Assembly (NCBI RefSeq): GCF_037975245.1
Contig: NC_092576.1
Location: 1,004,501-1,068,500 of the forward strand
Origin: Apostichopus japonicus
Lineage: Eukaryota; Echinodermata; Holothuroidea; Aspidochirotida; Stichopodidae
Length of the DNA: 64,000 nucleotides
Direction: 5' to 3'
Positions 24,131 to 37,334 of the stretch are shown piece by piece. The notes under the pieces were generated by a model. The model had not been told where the DNA came from. It made no database searches and saw only the letters and a list, made by a program, of their open reading frames with translations. The first letter of the stretch is position 1, and each line of letters begins with the position of its first letter. The translations under genes and the position numbers were made by a program.

Positions 24131-27100
24131 TATAGATTTTTCTATAAAAAAAAAAAACAAGTTGTTAACAGAAGGTAAAGGAAGTACATGCTAAGTTTTA
24201 TTTCATAATACTAGTAGTAAACTTTAGAGGTGAGGATGACAGAGAGGTTTATAGGAATGAATACGAACATCCTATCACCATGGTGACCTATCCACCAAGT
24301 TTCTCTTGGTTGGGAAAGGGGTTAAAACTTCAAACATCTCTAGAAACGACTCCATCGATGGCGGGGAAAAACTAAACATGAGATTCAGCGGGCCGCACGC
24401 CGGAACAATTATGACGAGAATGGACGTGACATTGTCTCAGGATGTTGTCACAGATTTATGAATATGTAGCATAGCGATATTGTCCCTGGCCGCAAATGCC
24501 AAACACCGATGATGCAGTTGGCTTACTGTGCAGATAATGGACGATTAAAATATGGATGCCTGCCGATATTTATATGTACGTAGGTGGTAACATCAGGATT
24601 GATAAAGTGTGCAGGAGAGATAGTTTGCATACTAAATGTTGAGGTGTATCCAAGGTCCAATTGGGATATGACACAGGATTTTAAGTGTCGAGATGGTTGA
24701 AGGTTTGATGCAAAATACAACTAGTTTGAGATGAATAAAAAGAAAATCTGATGCTACTGGAAATAGTATGCCAAGGTGGAGTATTTTAAGGGTTAAGATT
24801 GTTGAATGCATTGTTAGGTTATTATGCATATAGTAGTGTTGAGGTCGAGTGAACATTGCAGTTGGGACATGACACAGATGCTAATGTTGAGATGAGTAGA
24901 AAATCTGGCCGGATATAATGTGTGTGCTAATATTGGGCAAAGCTTTTATAAAGTTTTTTTCAATGTCAAACAGATTGTAATGTTGAGATTTTTACTAAGT
25001 GTTGTATGGATATGATGCAATTTTTTTATTCAATTTTTTATTCAGAAATTTCAGAAACAAGTTCCATTTGAAAAGTCTTTCTTCATCAACTGCATACTTT
25101 TTGAGAGCAAAGTTTAATTCATAAAATAATGGACCAAATTTTAAAATGACATAAATTATTCATTTATTTAAATGCGATGTTGTTAATTTTTGCACAATTT
25201 TTATTTTCTTATATAATTTGCTTTTGTAAGAGGCTATCCATAAGAGAGCTGTTTACAGGCTAAGGCTGTAAAATGAATTTTAAGGTACCACCAGAAAAGT
25301 ACCAATGATGAATGTGTATATGAATGTAAGAGACTGAATGTAAACGAATGTAAATATGAATGTAAGAGACTGACTTTGGTCAGCTTGCAGCTTTGATAAG
25401 CCAATGAGGCTTCTTCGCGAGTTCCAGCTTGCAGGAGGATCTAATATACATATATACATGATTATGATATTTAGTATCAGAAAGTAAAAAACAGTTATTG
25501 ATTTTTGCACAAATATATTTATTTTAACTTAAGTTTGGAAACCGAGCCATGATTGTGATTGTCTTTCACTGCAAAAGGACTTTTGTATGAAGAATTATTT
25601 ACCACGTCAACTACTGCAGTACAAACAGTTTAGCTAACTGAGACTTAACAGTGGTTTCAACACACAGAAGTGAAAACAGTGTAAAAAAAGTGAACGATAA
25701 CATGTTAGGCTAAATTGTACGCAAATGTAACCGATGAGTACATTCATGCGCAGTGCTTGATATTTTGTCTTCCTGTTAATACACCGGGTTTAGCTTGTAC
25801 CTATTTCCAATGGTCTTTTAACACACGGTAGTATTTTACAGAGTTATAGCAACTCCTTACTGGTACTTTCTAGTCTGACATAAATTAACCTTACTCCTAC
25901 ACGGTGTCATGAAGTTGCACTCATTGTACTCTGGACGTTTATTTGGAAATTTATATATACTAGTACAAGGTACCACTAATCATGTTATCAAGCCTTTTAC
26001 TGGTAGTCTAGAATGAGGTCAAATGTGATTTTCCAACATGCACGTTGAAATCATGTCTTCTATGCTAATGTGCCTATGATCACATTGATTTTTTTTTAAA
26101 TATTTTTTTCAATATATATATATTTTCCTTTTTCGGTTCTTCATGTTTTAAACAATCCAATTTTGTGAGAAAAACCCATCCTTATGAAACAGATTATGTT
26201 TATCAAACTTTGTCAGCGTTGGAAAGTCACTAGCAGTACAGATGGATGGATGACCATGGCTGGCTACTTTTGTATACTAGTTTTTTTAAATTATATTTTC
26301 CCACAATTCTGTTGCACATACAAAACTACATCATATTTTGCAAGCTGTGTTCATGTCTCAAACTACAGTATTGTATTCATGTTTATGAAGCACTCATGAT
26401 ATAATAATCTCAATTACAAGTTTTCAAATATCTTTAAACTATAGCAGTCTTTATCAAGTTTCATCTATTTGATATCTCTCTTCTACGCTCTTTTATAAAT
26501 TTATTTCTTGTGCTCCCTTTGAGGCAATTGTAGCCAATATTCTATTTCTATAGGATTTCTGGGAAATTAGTATTTTAATCTTATTTTAAATCAATTTCTT
26601 TCAAATTCATACCATCCAATGAGTTTATCCGATATGCCATTGTTTTTAACTAGAGTTAGTGTATGCTTTCACGTCCAAAGAGTTTTACGAAAATCAATTC
26701 TGAAAGTTTTCATGGAAGTTCGAACAATATTTAGTAGCATTGTGATGGGATATAATTCTCTGTTTTCTCTTTTATATAATGAGATCTTTATCTTGTACAT
26801 TAATTCATGCTTAAAGCGTAAACAAAACATTTGACTTAACCAAAATCTTGCAATTTAGTGCTTGTTTTGGTCTGTCGCCTTTCAACTCAAGAGTAACAAA
26901 ATTTTATTGTAGAAAAAACATAAAATTGTGATGCCAGTTTGAAATAATTCATGTATATAATATGTGCACTGCATTAATTTTTAATAGGCTGATGCTCTCT
27001 GAAAAGTCTACTTTATATATACAGCTATTCTAAACTTTCTTTGCATATTATTTATCTCAATACTTATCACATACAGTATTTGTAATGCCTCATGGCAACT

Positions 27101-27261
27101 TTTGTTTTAAGGGGGTTCTTTTGCCAGACATCTCAAATAATGTCTTGAAGTTTCTTAGATTGTTTACAAATGTTATTTATATGAGCGGCAGCAGGTATGA
27201 GGCAAGTTTGCGTTATGATTGGGTCTCCGGGGCACAATATCTGAAGCTGTGCCTAAATGTC
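24131..27261. other. Non-coding region downstream of SLC46
   Basis: AT-rich, with no convincing exon. A diverged tandem pair of about 200 bp is visible at about 24500-25020 (both copies contain GTTGAGGT followed by TTGGGAYATGACACAG). Short repeats of GAATGTAAGAGACTGA lie near 25320-25375. AATAAA at 24734 could serve terminal exon form 2. Confidence 0.5.
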
Positions 27262-27269
27262 AATGACAC

Positions 27270-27533
27270 CAGGCGTGTAGCCAGGAATTTGCCAAGGGAG
27301 GGGCGAAACTGTAGATTCGGCATTGCAAACTATCTTTTTTTTTATTTGGGCTGAAAATGCCTCCCAGATCGCTGGAAATGGCACTTCCCAGGCCTTGTAA
27401 GTTGCATCTTAGCATTTTCTCTTTTGAAAATACTAGCAAGATCATAAAAACATTAAAAAAAAGTAACAAAAATATGCTCAATGGGGGGGGGGGCGGCTGC
27501 CCCCTTCGCCCCCCCCCCTTGGGTACGCGCCTG
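27270..27533. mobile_element. hAT-type MITE, 264 bp, complete
   Basis: Ends CAGGCGTGTAGCC and GGGTACGCGCCTG (two mismatches between arms) with a perfect 8-bp target duplication AATGACAC at 27262-27269 and 27534-27541. The interior matches the 23647 copy over AATGCCTCCCAGATC and GGAAATGGCACTTCCCAGGC, but this copy keeps about 60 extra bases near the left end. Poly-C/poly-G tracts precede the right terminus. Confidence 0.92.
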
Positions 27534-27541
27534 AATGACAC

Positions 27542-30500
27542 AGTGTTCTAGTGATTCCACAGTACATGGTTTGTGATGCTAAACTGCTCTTAGCATCGTG
27601 TAGAAGAATGTTGATCATCAGTTGTATCGCCACACACAATTAGAGAGATTTCATTGAGAGAGTGAAGATTTAACTTGTGACTGGTTTATCTAATAGCTAA
27701 CGACAACTTCCAATAGATGGCGCTATATAGGAATATTACGGTGACGGCTTAGATAATAACAGTGAATATACTACATCATCCCACTTAGTATCAGGTACCA
27801 AGTTCAGAACTGACCAATAAGTTACTGACACAATTAACTGCACAATGATGTAACAGCCCTGCTAGTAACTGAACAATTCCTGACGTTTTACTTATTTTAT
27901 TTTAAATTCCTAACTTGCCAGTATAGTCTTGATATGATGGTCAAGACAGTTTTGAAATCAGAGCCAGAAGTTAACGAATTGTTCTCAATTAAAAATGGAG
28001 AACTGCTGGAAAAGTGGCATAGTACACCATTTAATACTGTTGTGATATCAAGGAAAGTTCAAAGTTCTTCTGTGGGTAGAGGGGAAGTCCTCTTTACACA
28101 AACTTAATTTTGTTGCTCTCAACTTTTAAGGTAGTTAAGGCATTTTTCTTGCCAGTTTTGTTGTGGAGTGATTTCATGTTATTTCTTATAGCATATGTAA
28201 GTGATGCTGCTTGCCTGGAATATTTGTTTAACAAACATGCTTAGAGTAACTTTCATGTTGAGATTTTTCCATCGTTATATCTGTGTAGGCTGTCTTATCT
28301 GATCCACATTGAAGCATGGCAGTGGTATTGGTATTCTGCAGCATTGCTGCACTAGTTCCAGACCTCAGAAATGCAGAGAGAGAAAAAAATTGGTGAACAA
28401 CTCATTTACACATTTTTAATAAAGGTTTAAAGCTTTCTGTAATCTAGTGTTAGTGTAAGTAATAAACTACCATTGTCCCCACCAAATCTATTTAATTTTG
28501 TTTCAATGTAAATCAAATTATTTTTGAAGGTGTCCAACTTTAATCCTCAAAATTACAAAAAAAATGCCACAGAATCACTTTTTCTGTTTCAGATCAAGTT
28601 TAAAGCTAACTTGCAGCATGTAAATAAACTAGAATAAGAAGTGCTTCATGTAAATGTTATAATGTAAAAGAAATTCTAGAAAACTTTATATTTCAATTAA
28701 GTATCAATCGTAATGCATTTACATCAGCTATTCAGTTGGTATGATCAAAATGTTTAATATTTATTACTAAAATCAAATGGCAGGCAATTGTTGCTTGATA
28801 TTGAAAAGAAATCCTGGACTGCCTTCAGGTTTCAAACACAAGTTTGTATTTGAAACCTGAAGACAGCCCAGAATTTCTCTTAAAAAAAATTACAGCCGCA
28901 TCTTTTACTTGCCATTGATCAAATGTTTAATTGCATTTAATACTGAACTCAGTTAATTGTAATTTCGGTTGAAATGTTCAAATTTCCTTTCCCATATAGT
29001 GACATGCAAATATCGATGAATTTACATTTGTCCAGTTTGTTTCAAGATAGCTTATATACTACTGAAGTACTTGATGTGCTCTTTAAAGGTCTGGTGTATA
29101 TAGACCCCAACTATAGCACGCAATCATGAAAAGTTTGAGATTACATAATCGACCTGCCTTGGTCTTAATATGACCTCTTTTCACCAATTAGTCTGCAATG
29201 CCTGCCACATATTTTTTTGCTTGTATGAGGGTCTTTGGGTGAACTTAGCATTTCCTTTACCATTATATTAGGTAACATTTGCTACTATTCAACCAGAATC
29301 CTGCACATTTTGTTCAAGTCAATGTACACTTACCTTTAACTTAAGCTGGTTTCTTCAATATCTTATTTCTCTAAGGACCTCTGCACTGTTCCCCATTTAT
29401 GTTTTGTTTTTCATGCTATGTAGAAGTATTCATAGCATCTTTCCTTTATCATATACCTTTCTTATCCTTACTTTTGCTGTTTTTCACCTTTGTTTCTTAT
29501 CATGTTCAACTGTACAGTACTTCAAGTAATACTTTTCTCTTTACAAGGCAAAGGCTGATATTGGTTGCACTCTCAATTAGTCAAGAGGGACGCTGAAGAA
29601 ACAGGCTTATGGTTGAGGCTTGAAATGAAGCTCATTTAGGCGCTAAATTAAAGCTGGCTAGTGTCTGGTGGGTGCAGGGGGGGGGTGGAGATTAAGAGTC
29701 ACCAAAAGGTTAAAAGTACAAATTCTGAAGAGGACAGGTCCTGGAAAACGGTAATATGGAATTCACAAAGCGTTTCCTGCCTTTAAACTTGTGATGCTGT
29801 CCAAAATTTTACTCTGTGGCAAAACTCTTATGAAATATATATTGTGAGTATATAATATTACTAAATCCGGATATATAATTGAAAATGTCAAAGTTCTAAC
29901 ATCTTTAGAATGGACATTTGGTTCTCTATGTATGTTTTCTCCATTTCTTTAATCCCTTTCGCAATTGTCGCTTGATTCCACTCTTTAATTTATCATCAGT
30001 GTTATTCATGTATTTTCCTCACTGAGCTGAGCTGACATCTGCAATGTCAAAGGTCGAGGGTGCATAATATAACATACGCTATAGATGCATGGCTATTGCG
30101 CATACCCTGATCCCCCCCACCCCCACCCTTTTAATGTTTTAAATGTACAGTGCAACAAAGTCTGTGAATAATGTTTACAGAAACCACTTCCAGAGAGTTT
30201 TCTAATCATGTCTTTTGAAAATGTAGAAATTTTAGATGGAATTTTTTTTTACTAAATACTGGTGAGATAAAGGAAATATATATATCTGCTAAAAATTAAT
30301 AATAAATAAATAAATGGTAAACATTTAATAATCAAATGATCTTGTTTCATTTTCAATTTGTTAAGGTATGTTCTCATGACCGAACAAGTTTGGGATGTGA
30401 TTGGAGTGATTATGTGGGGGGGGGGGGGGGAGGGTGTAACCAAGCTTCCACGGTTGCTCAAATGGGAGAAATCAACAGCATCATTTTTTTTTTAGTTGTC

Positions 30501-30770
30501 ACTATATACAGTATACACATAGAACCTTAAAATCCAGCTAACAGGCAACTATATGAGAGCAAGTGCCATTAACCTACAGAGATAGTATAGTACTATTGTA
30601 CAAAGGAACAAAAGCAAACAAAAATTGTACATAACCAATTTCTAAGTTTTGAAACTGTCATTCTCAGATTGTGTGAATAAGTTAATTTAACAGTTAATAT
30701 GTATTTTTGGGAATAAATGCTTACTTTTCTCATTAGTCCTGAAAAGTTTCCAATATTTAAGTACAAAAGA
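27542..30770. other. Non-coding region
   Basis: No supported gene. It holds an imperfect long hairpin (28772-28920), poly-G runs at 29670 and 30416-30430, and AT-rich sequence. Open frames are short and unsupported. Confidence 0.5.
28772..28920. repeat. Imperfect palindrome with about 70-bp arms (MITE-like)
   Basis: The left arm ATCAAATGGCAGGCAA...GGACTGCCTTCAGGTTTCAAA pairs with the right arm TTTGAAACCTGAAGACAGCC...TTGCCATTGAT around a centre at 28846. The inner 30 bp of the arms match well, while the outer part is more diverged. Confidence 0.8.
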
Positions 30771-31047
30771 GTAGGGGAGGAAATATCCTGTCACCTGTAT
30801 TGGTAGTAGGGGAGGAAATATCCTGTCACCTGTATTGGTAGTAGGGGAGGAAATATCCTGTCACTTGTATTGGTAGTAGGGGAGGAAATATCCTGTCACC
30901 TGTATTGGTAGTAGGGGAGGAAATATCCTGTCACCTGTATTGGTAGTAGGGGAGGAAATATCCTGTCACCTGTATTGGTAGTAGGGGAGGAAATATCCTG
31001 TCACCTGTATTGGTAGTAGGGGAGGAAATATCCTGTCACCTGTATTG
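30771..31047. repeat. 35-bp minisatellite, eight nearly identical copies
   Basis: GTAGGGGAGGAAATATCCTG recurs every 35 bases (30771, 30806, 30841, 30876, 30911, 30946, 30981, 31016). Only one copy differs (TCACTTG for TCACCTG), so the expansion is recent. Confidence 0.95.
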
Positions 31048-34000
31048 TTCCTTAAGGTTGATTCTATCCAATAAGGTTAGAAACTGTTTATACTGTCAGT
31101 AGGAGTGCTTTGGGGCATGATACTGAAGAACAGTGCAGAGTGGTAAATACTGTGGCATTAGAAAATGGTCCTAACAGGCTGCAAGGACGTAGTAACTTTT
31201 TCATTTAAAAGTGCATAACCAACATATATGGCAAAGAATAGGGAGTTGGGATTTACAGTATGGTGATTAAAAAATATTAACTTCGTCAACAACAAAAAAA
31301 AACATTGGATTCAGAATGTGTGATTTCATAGTAAACTTTTTATTTTAAACCATATTTTTCTTTACCAATTCAAAATGAAAGAAATCCCCTTTTACGACAA
31401 GGATTAGGTCAAACCAGACACCAAAGCAAAAATTGCAACGACAAAAAGACGACGACATTCAAATACAGGATTTCTAGATTCAAACATGAAGAGCATTTGC
31501 AATGCAAGTGTTGAGTGACTTGACATAAAGGGTACAAATTGACTAAGCCACTATTTCTGTAAATAATGTTAAAAGATTTGGAATTATTATTGCCATAGGC
31601 AACTCATCATGTATAGACCCTACCTGATGCACGGACCATAGGAATCTTGATGCTAAAATATTTTAAGGCCAGACGGTTTTATCTTTGGAAGTCTGATCTC
31701 AGAGTTGTAACGAGTTACTTCATTTCAAAGTGGAGTCAAGTTTAACCCTACTCGAGTGTAGTCGTGGACTCCGGTCACTGTGTTACCTTCATTTCACTGG
31801 TAGTCATGATTCGTGACAGCATTGGTGAATATAATTATATTTCTAAATTATACAGAATAATTTCAAGTTAATAGTTTCACCCCAGACTACACTTTAAAGA
31901 AACTTATCCACTTTTTCAATGGTAACCATGACAGCATGGTGACAAATGACATATTGGGCATGAAGAGGACCTTTTAACTTTGCATATAAACCAAAGAAAA
32001 GAACAAAAAAAACAGCACACAACAACAACAAAAGGAAAGAAAAAGAAAACGAGAGGAGAGAATAGTCTGCCAAGCTTTGAACAGACTCAAACTAAGACAA
32101 TGGAAAATATGGGATAACATGACCTTGGCAAAAGCTTAGAGGATGCACAAATCCAAATTAAAGTGCCTTAATATCCTTTATTAATTTGTTGGTGTTTTGG
32201 CCAACACATCCAAGTTAATAAATTGTTTGAAATGAATTAAACAAATTTGTGCACTGTAAAATGTACAGGTCTAAGCAGTGATGGTTGAAAAATTTGAAAC
32301 CTGTTAAACAAGGAGATATGTCATACTTTGAACAAACAAGCAGTAGTTACAGGAAAATAGCCCCTTTAGAAATATTCCAACACATCCTCCTGGGAAGGCC
32401 TACTCCAGAAACCAAATAAATTCCATATGGGGGTGAAGTTTGCTTCCACCTGATTACCGGGGTCCCTTTGGCACCACCATCTTACCTCTCTCCCGAAACC
32501 AAGTGGACTGCTAAGTGTCACAAGGCCATTCATTGACATGACCGACCCGACTAACCTTTCACCCAAAGGGATTTTGGGTTACCTTTATTCCAAAAGCGAT
32601 AACTTTGCCCAAGAATGGAATGATCAGTCATTTATGCACCTGTTTTTTTATGATATAGAAGAGGTTATGAAAATGGTAGAACAATTAACAGTAACACATG
32701 ACATACTGTACCCTTGAAAGTCCCCCTCCTCCCCCCCCCTCTCCCAAAAATAGAGAAAAAAGTAACATTTACACCCCTATCTTTTGAATAATAATTCTGG
32801 TGAGCCACATCTCCCACATCCCCTCCTCCTCCATGTCCCTGTGACCATTTTAACATGGAAGAAAAATAGGCTAGATTTTTACTTGAACGTCTACAAATTG
32901 TGGAAAACGCACAGTGTTTTCACAACTTTTTGTTTTAAATATATTATTTTTTAGAACAATGTTCAGATCCAGCATGTGGAATTGCAAATTTGACAAGTAC
33001 AGTATGTCACTTCCTGTGTACATTATGTATCTCAATTCGATAGTAAAATTCCCACACTTTATGTCTTTGTGCACAGTCACCGAGCAAACAAGTTCAAAAC
33101 GAGCACCTTATATCTACATGCGTACAGTTAATCAGTGGGCCACACAAGCATGAACTTCCCCAAATCCTTATGTTACAAGAGTGTATATTTAGCCACAGAA
33201 ACAAACAATATCTAGCACGGTTTAGACTTCTAAATTAAATATATGATCCAACTATAGTTATTTATGATTAATTAATCATTCATGAAAATCAAATCAAATA
33301 GTGGGTACATTATCAGGGTCCTTTTCAAGGCATATATTACTATTACTGGTTATTGGCATCCTGAATATTTTTATTCTTTCTTTTTAAGAAAAAAATTGTA
33401 CATCCATATTTCCATAACTTTCCGTACGAAAAACGTGTACCAGGTTGGCAGCTCTGCTCAGTACGAGGACATACCTTACCTTGCACTGATTTCTAAAATA
33501 TATTTAAAGGGTGTGAAGACTCTCGCAAAAAGAAACGTCTAATGCCGGTAATTTGACCTAGTTTCGAATGAGGTGTAACAGAAATGTTAAACACCACCAT
33601 CGACCCCAGAAAATACACACGCAGCTTGCTACCGTAGGTAATTAGACACTAGTGTACAGTCAGTACATACAGCACAGTATACAAAGGATACAGCGATGCT
33701 GCGATGGACATCTAAGGTCCAGCTAAAGATAACAAGGTATCAATTTTCATTACTGTCTGCATTTTGTAGCAACACTTGCAAGCAAAACAAAGTTAACTTT
33801 TTCAGATGGCCGCACGCGGTTTGGGGCGAGTCTTCAATGCCTTTAATAGATGGTGGAGTACCAATATGAGTAAAAATCCACATATCTGAATATATGTGTT
33901 TGGTTTGTATTCTGACAGAACTAGAACAAAAGAATTCCAGGTCCTCAGGTGTGATTTCCAAAGAATCGTCACGTCCTAGCAAGAATTATATTGTGAGGTG

Positions 34001-34804
34001 TATTATGTGGGTTTGAACAATGGAAAAAACAATGGGTCCTCAGTCAATGTAAAACACACCGGTGTGTGAACAGGCAAGTATGCTAGAATACTAGTACACT
34101 TTACTTCAAGTCCGGTGTGTAGCTCTCGCAGAAAAAAATTTATCAAAACCAAATCACCAAAATGAATAAAGAAGAGGAAACTACCAAGAAAAGGGACAGG
34201 AATAGCTATTAATGCTTGTAGAGCTCTCCAAAAACATACCTTGAATTCATGATACTGCTTCAGGGTAAATAGGTATGAACTTGGTCAACATATGGGATTA
34301 AACTGATGCAAATGAAGATTACTTTGAGATAATGTAACATACGTAACTGTTGAAGGAAACCCCTAAGTGAATACCACAGTCCTGATAATTTGTTAGTTAA
34401 TTTTCTTGGAGAATTGATCCTTCAGAACCGATACCTCCTCATTCCAATCTTGTCGCCCATCAGTATGATGTTGCTAAGAGATAAATTTATACAAATTTAT
34501 ACACACCACTGTATGCTGGGCAATTTCTAAAAACACACATGTACCTGAAATAGACTTTTGTATTCCCTGGCACGTTGGTGTCCTTGAGTTTTTGACACAT
34601 AGATGTTAGATTAATATCAAATCACACACTTTAAATTGCTTATAGGTTAAATCTTCCCAGTCAATTGTGTAGCAAAAAAAAACATATATACTGTTATTAT
34701 CAATATTTAGCTGGAAATACAATCAGGATTAAACAATGCAGGCTGATCCAATTGTAACAAAAACCCTTGGAAGTTCCTTGTAGACCTGTCCTTCTTCCAG
34801 AACA
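31048..34804. other. Non-coding region
   Basis: No gene supported. It includes the inverted duplicate described at 33513-33843 and A-rich stretches near 31990-32060. A 66-codon frame on the - strand ending at 32366 has no recognisable motif. Confidence 0.45.
33513..33843 (-). repeat. Inverted duplicate of 11880-12219
   Basis: On the - strand this begins GGCATTGAAGACTCGCCCCA at 33843 and follows the SLC46-upstream segment in order to its end near 33513. Several small gaps are present, for example one near the GACGTTTTCTTCTTG stretch of the + copy. No SLC46 coding exon follows it on the - strand. Confidence 0.85.
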
Positions 34805-34929
34805 TCACAATTCTTTGAAAACATTCTTCAACGGCATCAACTTCATTATCACATCGTTGCAGCTTGATCGCTGAATACCATCTTGAGGTGAACAGAGTAG
34901 ATGCCTGGAACCTGAACCTGCCATTTGAT
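34805..34929 (-). CDS. Candidate last exon of a small four-exon gene
   Basis: On the - strand a strong acceptor (TTTTTTTTCCTTTTTCAG) precedes 125 bases that continue the frame of the exon at 47990-48052: DQMAGSGSRHLLCSPQDGIQ, RSSCNDVIMKLMPLKNVFKE, L, stop (34805-34807). Joining it to the three upstream exons gives exactly 105 codons with stop. The intron would be 13 kb and contain the NUPR1-like gene. Another frame of the same exon (KWQVQVPGIYSVHLKMVFSD) is also protein-like, so a missing exon could change the frame. No family recognised. Confidence 0.35.
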
Positions 34930-36191
34930 CTGAAAAAGGAAAAAAAACATAATATTGTTTTTTTGGTCCATGTACTGTACTCTGCATCCTATATATGTAC
35001 AGTATGTATAGTTGCTTTAATGAGTGGATAGATGGTTCCAGACCAGGCCGGCTAAGGTATAGTGGGTTTTTCATGCCTGCAGGTGAAATACGCAGTTTTA
35101 CCGTCAGCAACGCTGAGGTCCAAATGGTAAATGCATCCAAATGAGATGACATGTACAGTAAAGTGGATAGCCACCCAGGCTGGTAAAATGTTAAGTTATA
35201 ATAAAAGCAGTTTTTGCACACAGGGCCCACGTAGTCTCTTATATAAGTGACACTTATTGAGAGCCGTCACAACTGCTACATAAAATCTGAACACTAAGTT
35301 ATTCGCTGTGCAGCACATGTTGCTGCTAGAATGTTATGAAATACAGTAACAGTAACTGTCATGTATTAACCAGTCTTTAAGCTTTGACTCAATTCATCAA
35401 ACAGCAAAGCAAACGAATTGTGATATTGCGCCGAACTTGCTCTACATGTACTCAGTAGGCAACTTTACATGCTGGCACTTTACATGGTCACCATACATAA
35501 ATCAGCAAACTAAGGAAGGGACAGAAGGGGAGTGTTACTTGCATATTAAAAACAAGGTGGAATTTTGAGACCCCTGATATGTAAAATGGTGGCAAGCACA
35601 TGTTATAAATTGGCTTAATAATGTATTATTTTACACTAACTTTGTAACACTTCTTAACAGACTCAGCTACTGTACATAGATGCTGGATTTTTATTAGTAT
35701 GTGTTAGGTGACAGTTTTACGACATCAAGTACGGGTCAAACCTGCCAGTTACAGGTCACTTTGGAGCTCAATGGTGGCAGTGTCTTTGCAATTTTCATGT
35801 TAGCTGTTGCCACAGCCTGCCACCACGAAAAGCATTGCTAGCCTAGTACAGTACAAACAGCATGCCATAAGAAATGTAGAACTAGCACTGACAGGCAACC
35901 AAACAGAAGTGCACTAACATATCGACTGGACTGAACACGATTGGGTAAGCACTGCCTAGGTGAACTAAACGAGTCGGTTAAACTTACAGAGTGGTGCATA
36001 GCCTACGTTGGTTCGAAAATATGGTGACTTATATCGAACGTACTATTATAATATAACTTAGCCTACGTTAGGGTGGGTTGGTACATTGCGTTGTAAGATT
36101 CTGTTGTGATACAACATTACAACAGTTAGAACTCCCTAGTCTACGTACCAGTTATCGGGCAAGTTCAGAAATAATCATTATTCTTTCTCAG

Positions 36192-36413
36192 TTAATCTTT
36201 GCTACTTTGCTTTTTAAGTTTTTCTTTTTGTTTCTGTTCAGCGTTGGTTATTTGATCCTCAACTTTGCGGCCTTCTTTGGTTGACTTTTTGTCCTCGAAC
36301 ATATGTTCTTTTTCGTGCAATTCCTTTTTTGATCTTCCTTTACCACTGGCCCCGCCTTTAACTGGTGCATCGTCGTAATTATACTCTTCATATCTGTCCG
36401 CCGAATCTGCCAT
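36192..36413 (-). CDS. NUPR1: NUPR1-like small basic stress protein
   Basis: An uninterrupted 73-codon frame, highly charged with no hydrophobic core, starting MADSADRYEEYNYDD and continuing GGASGKGRSKKE...GRKVEDQITNAEQKQKEK. NUPR1/p8 proteins are 60-100-residue intrinsically disordered nuclear cofactors induced by stress. They share an acidic Y-x-x-Y-(D/N)-x-D start, a GG/SGK-x-R-(S/T)-K-(K/R)-E basic patch and a GR/GH-x-RK-(I/V) stretch followed by N and lysines, and this frame fits that order, especially the insect form as I remember it. The start is the first ATG, and the stop is TAA at 36192-36194. No intron is needed, whereas vertebrate NUPR1 is split. It lies in the large last intron of the candidate gene on the same strand. 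The assignment rests on pattern, not on a search. Confidence 0.6.
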   Translation of the reverse strand: MADSADRYEEYNYDDAPVKGGASGKGRSKKELHEKEHMFEDKKSTKEGRKVEDQITNAEQKQKEKLKKQSSKD

Positions 36414-37334
36414 TATGAAAATTTGAAAATATTAAGAATCCTTAGCAGAATGGTGGTAAGAATTGCAGTAAAAATTCAGAATCTGTTCACCACAGCTCAG
36501 TCAGCATTAATGTTGGTGAGTATATATATCCACGTTGCAAGTTATGCAAGAACAAGTTCTGTGCCACACATGTCCTTCAGGAATAGCGACAACTGTATAT
36601 CTGGACTGCGTACTATGTGTAAGGAAGCGTACCAACCAAAGATGGTCATGTGACATGTTCTGCGGTATTTCTAACGTATCGTTGAGTGACCGGACTAGTG
36701 AACCTGGCAGGCAGAGTGGGTTACTGAACACACGAAACCAACGTACACGTTTAGTAGAGCAGCATATGGGACCACTTCTTTGTCCAATGTACAAGACAAA
36801 TATGCGTTTGCATGGTATTTCATGCAAAATATTAGTATCTAATCAAACTAGACCGTGCATGTTATTCGTACAGAAAAAGGACTACTTTTTAGTAAAGAAA
36901 AAATCTCAATAACGGTATATGATTTCATTTTGTAAACATCAGTTTCGCATATGAAATAACATTTAAGCCTGACATCTTCTAAATGAATGGCCATTATTAC
37001 TTCAGTGTGTTCATGTCAGGCCACAAAAGTTGGGACTTCGACTGAAATAGTGATCGGGTGTGGGGAGGGGGGAGGGTCGTTCCAAAAGTGATAGTTATTA
37101 TGCAAACGAAAAGTGCATATACCCCCATTAGGCCTATATTAAGTCGGGACGGATCATATGTCATGGAATATTATAATATTACAAGCTAGCAATTTCCGTG
37201 TAGTAAATTCGGCGGTAATTGAGAATTGAAGTTTGGTATATTTTGTCCGTCCGAATACATATTTTTGCGGTAAAGGGATGTTCGACCGCATACTATCTAC
37301 CGGGGGACAACATATACTGTGACAACTGAATTGA
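36414..37334 (-). other. Upstream region of the NUPR1-like gene, non-coding
   Basis: Probable promoter and 5'UTR side of the NUPR1-like gene. I see no clear TATA box. Overlapping open frames on both strands at 36507-36912 have no motif and probably arose by chance. Confidence 0.35.

Noticed and set aside
30775-31050. CRISPR-like array
   Set aside because: 35-bp unit with no spacers. A plain minisatellite in a eukaryotic genome.
36507-36912. Overlapping 106- and 125-codon frames upstream of the NUPR1-like gene
   Set aside because: No domain, no splice structure. Overlap on both strands suggests chance.
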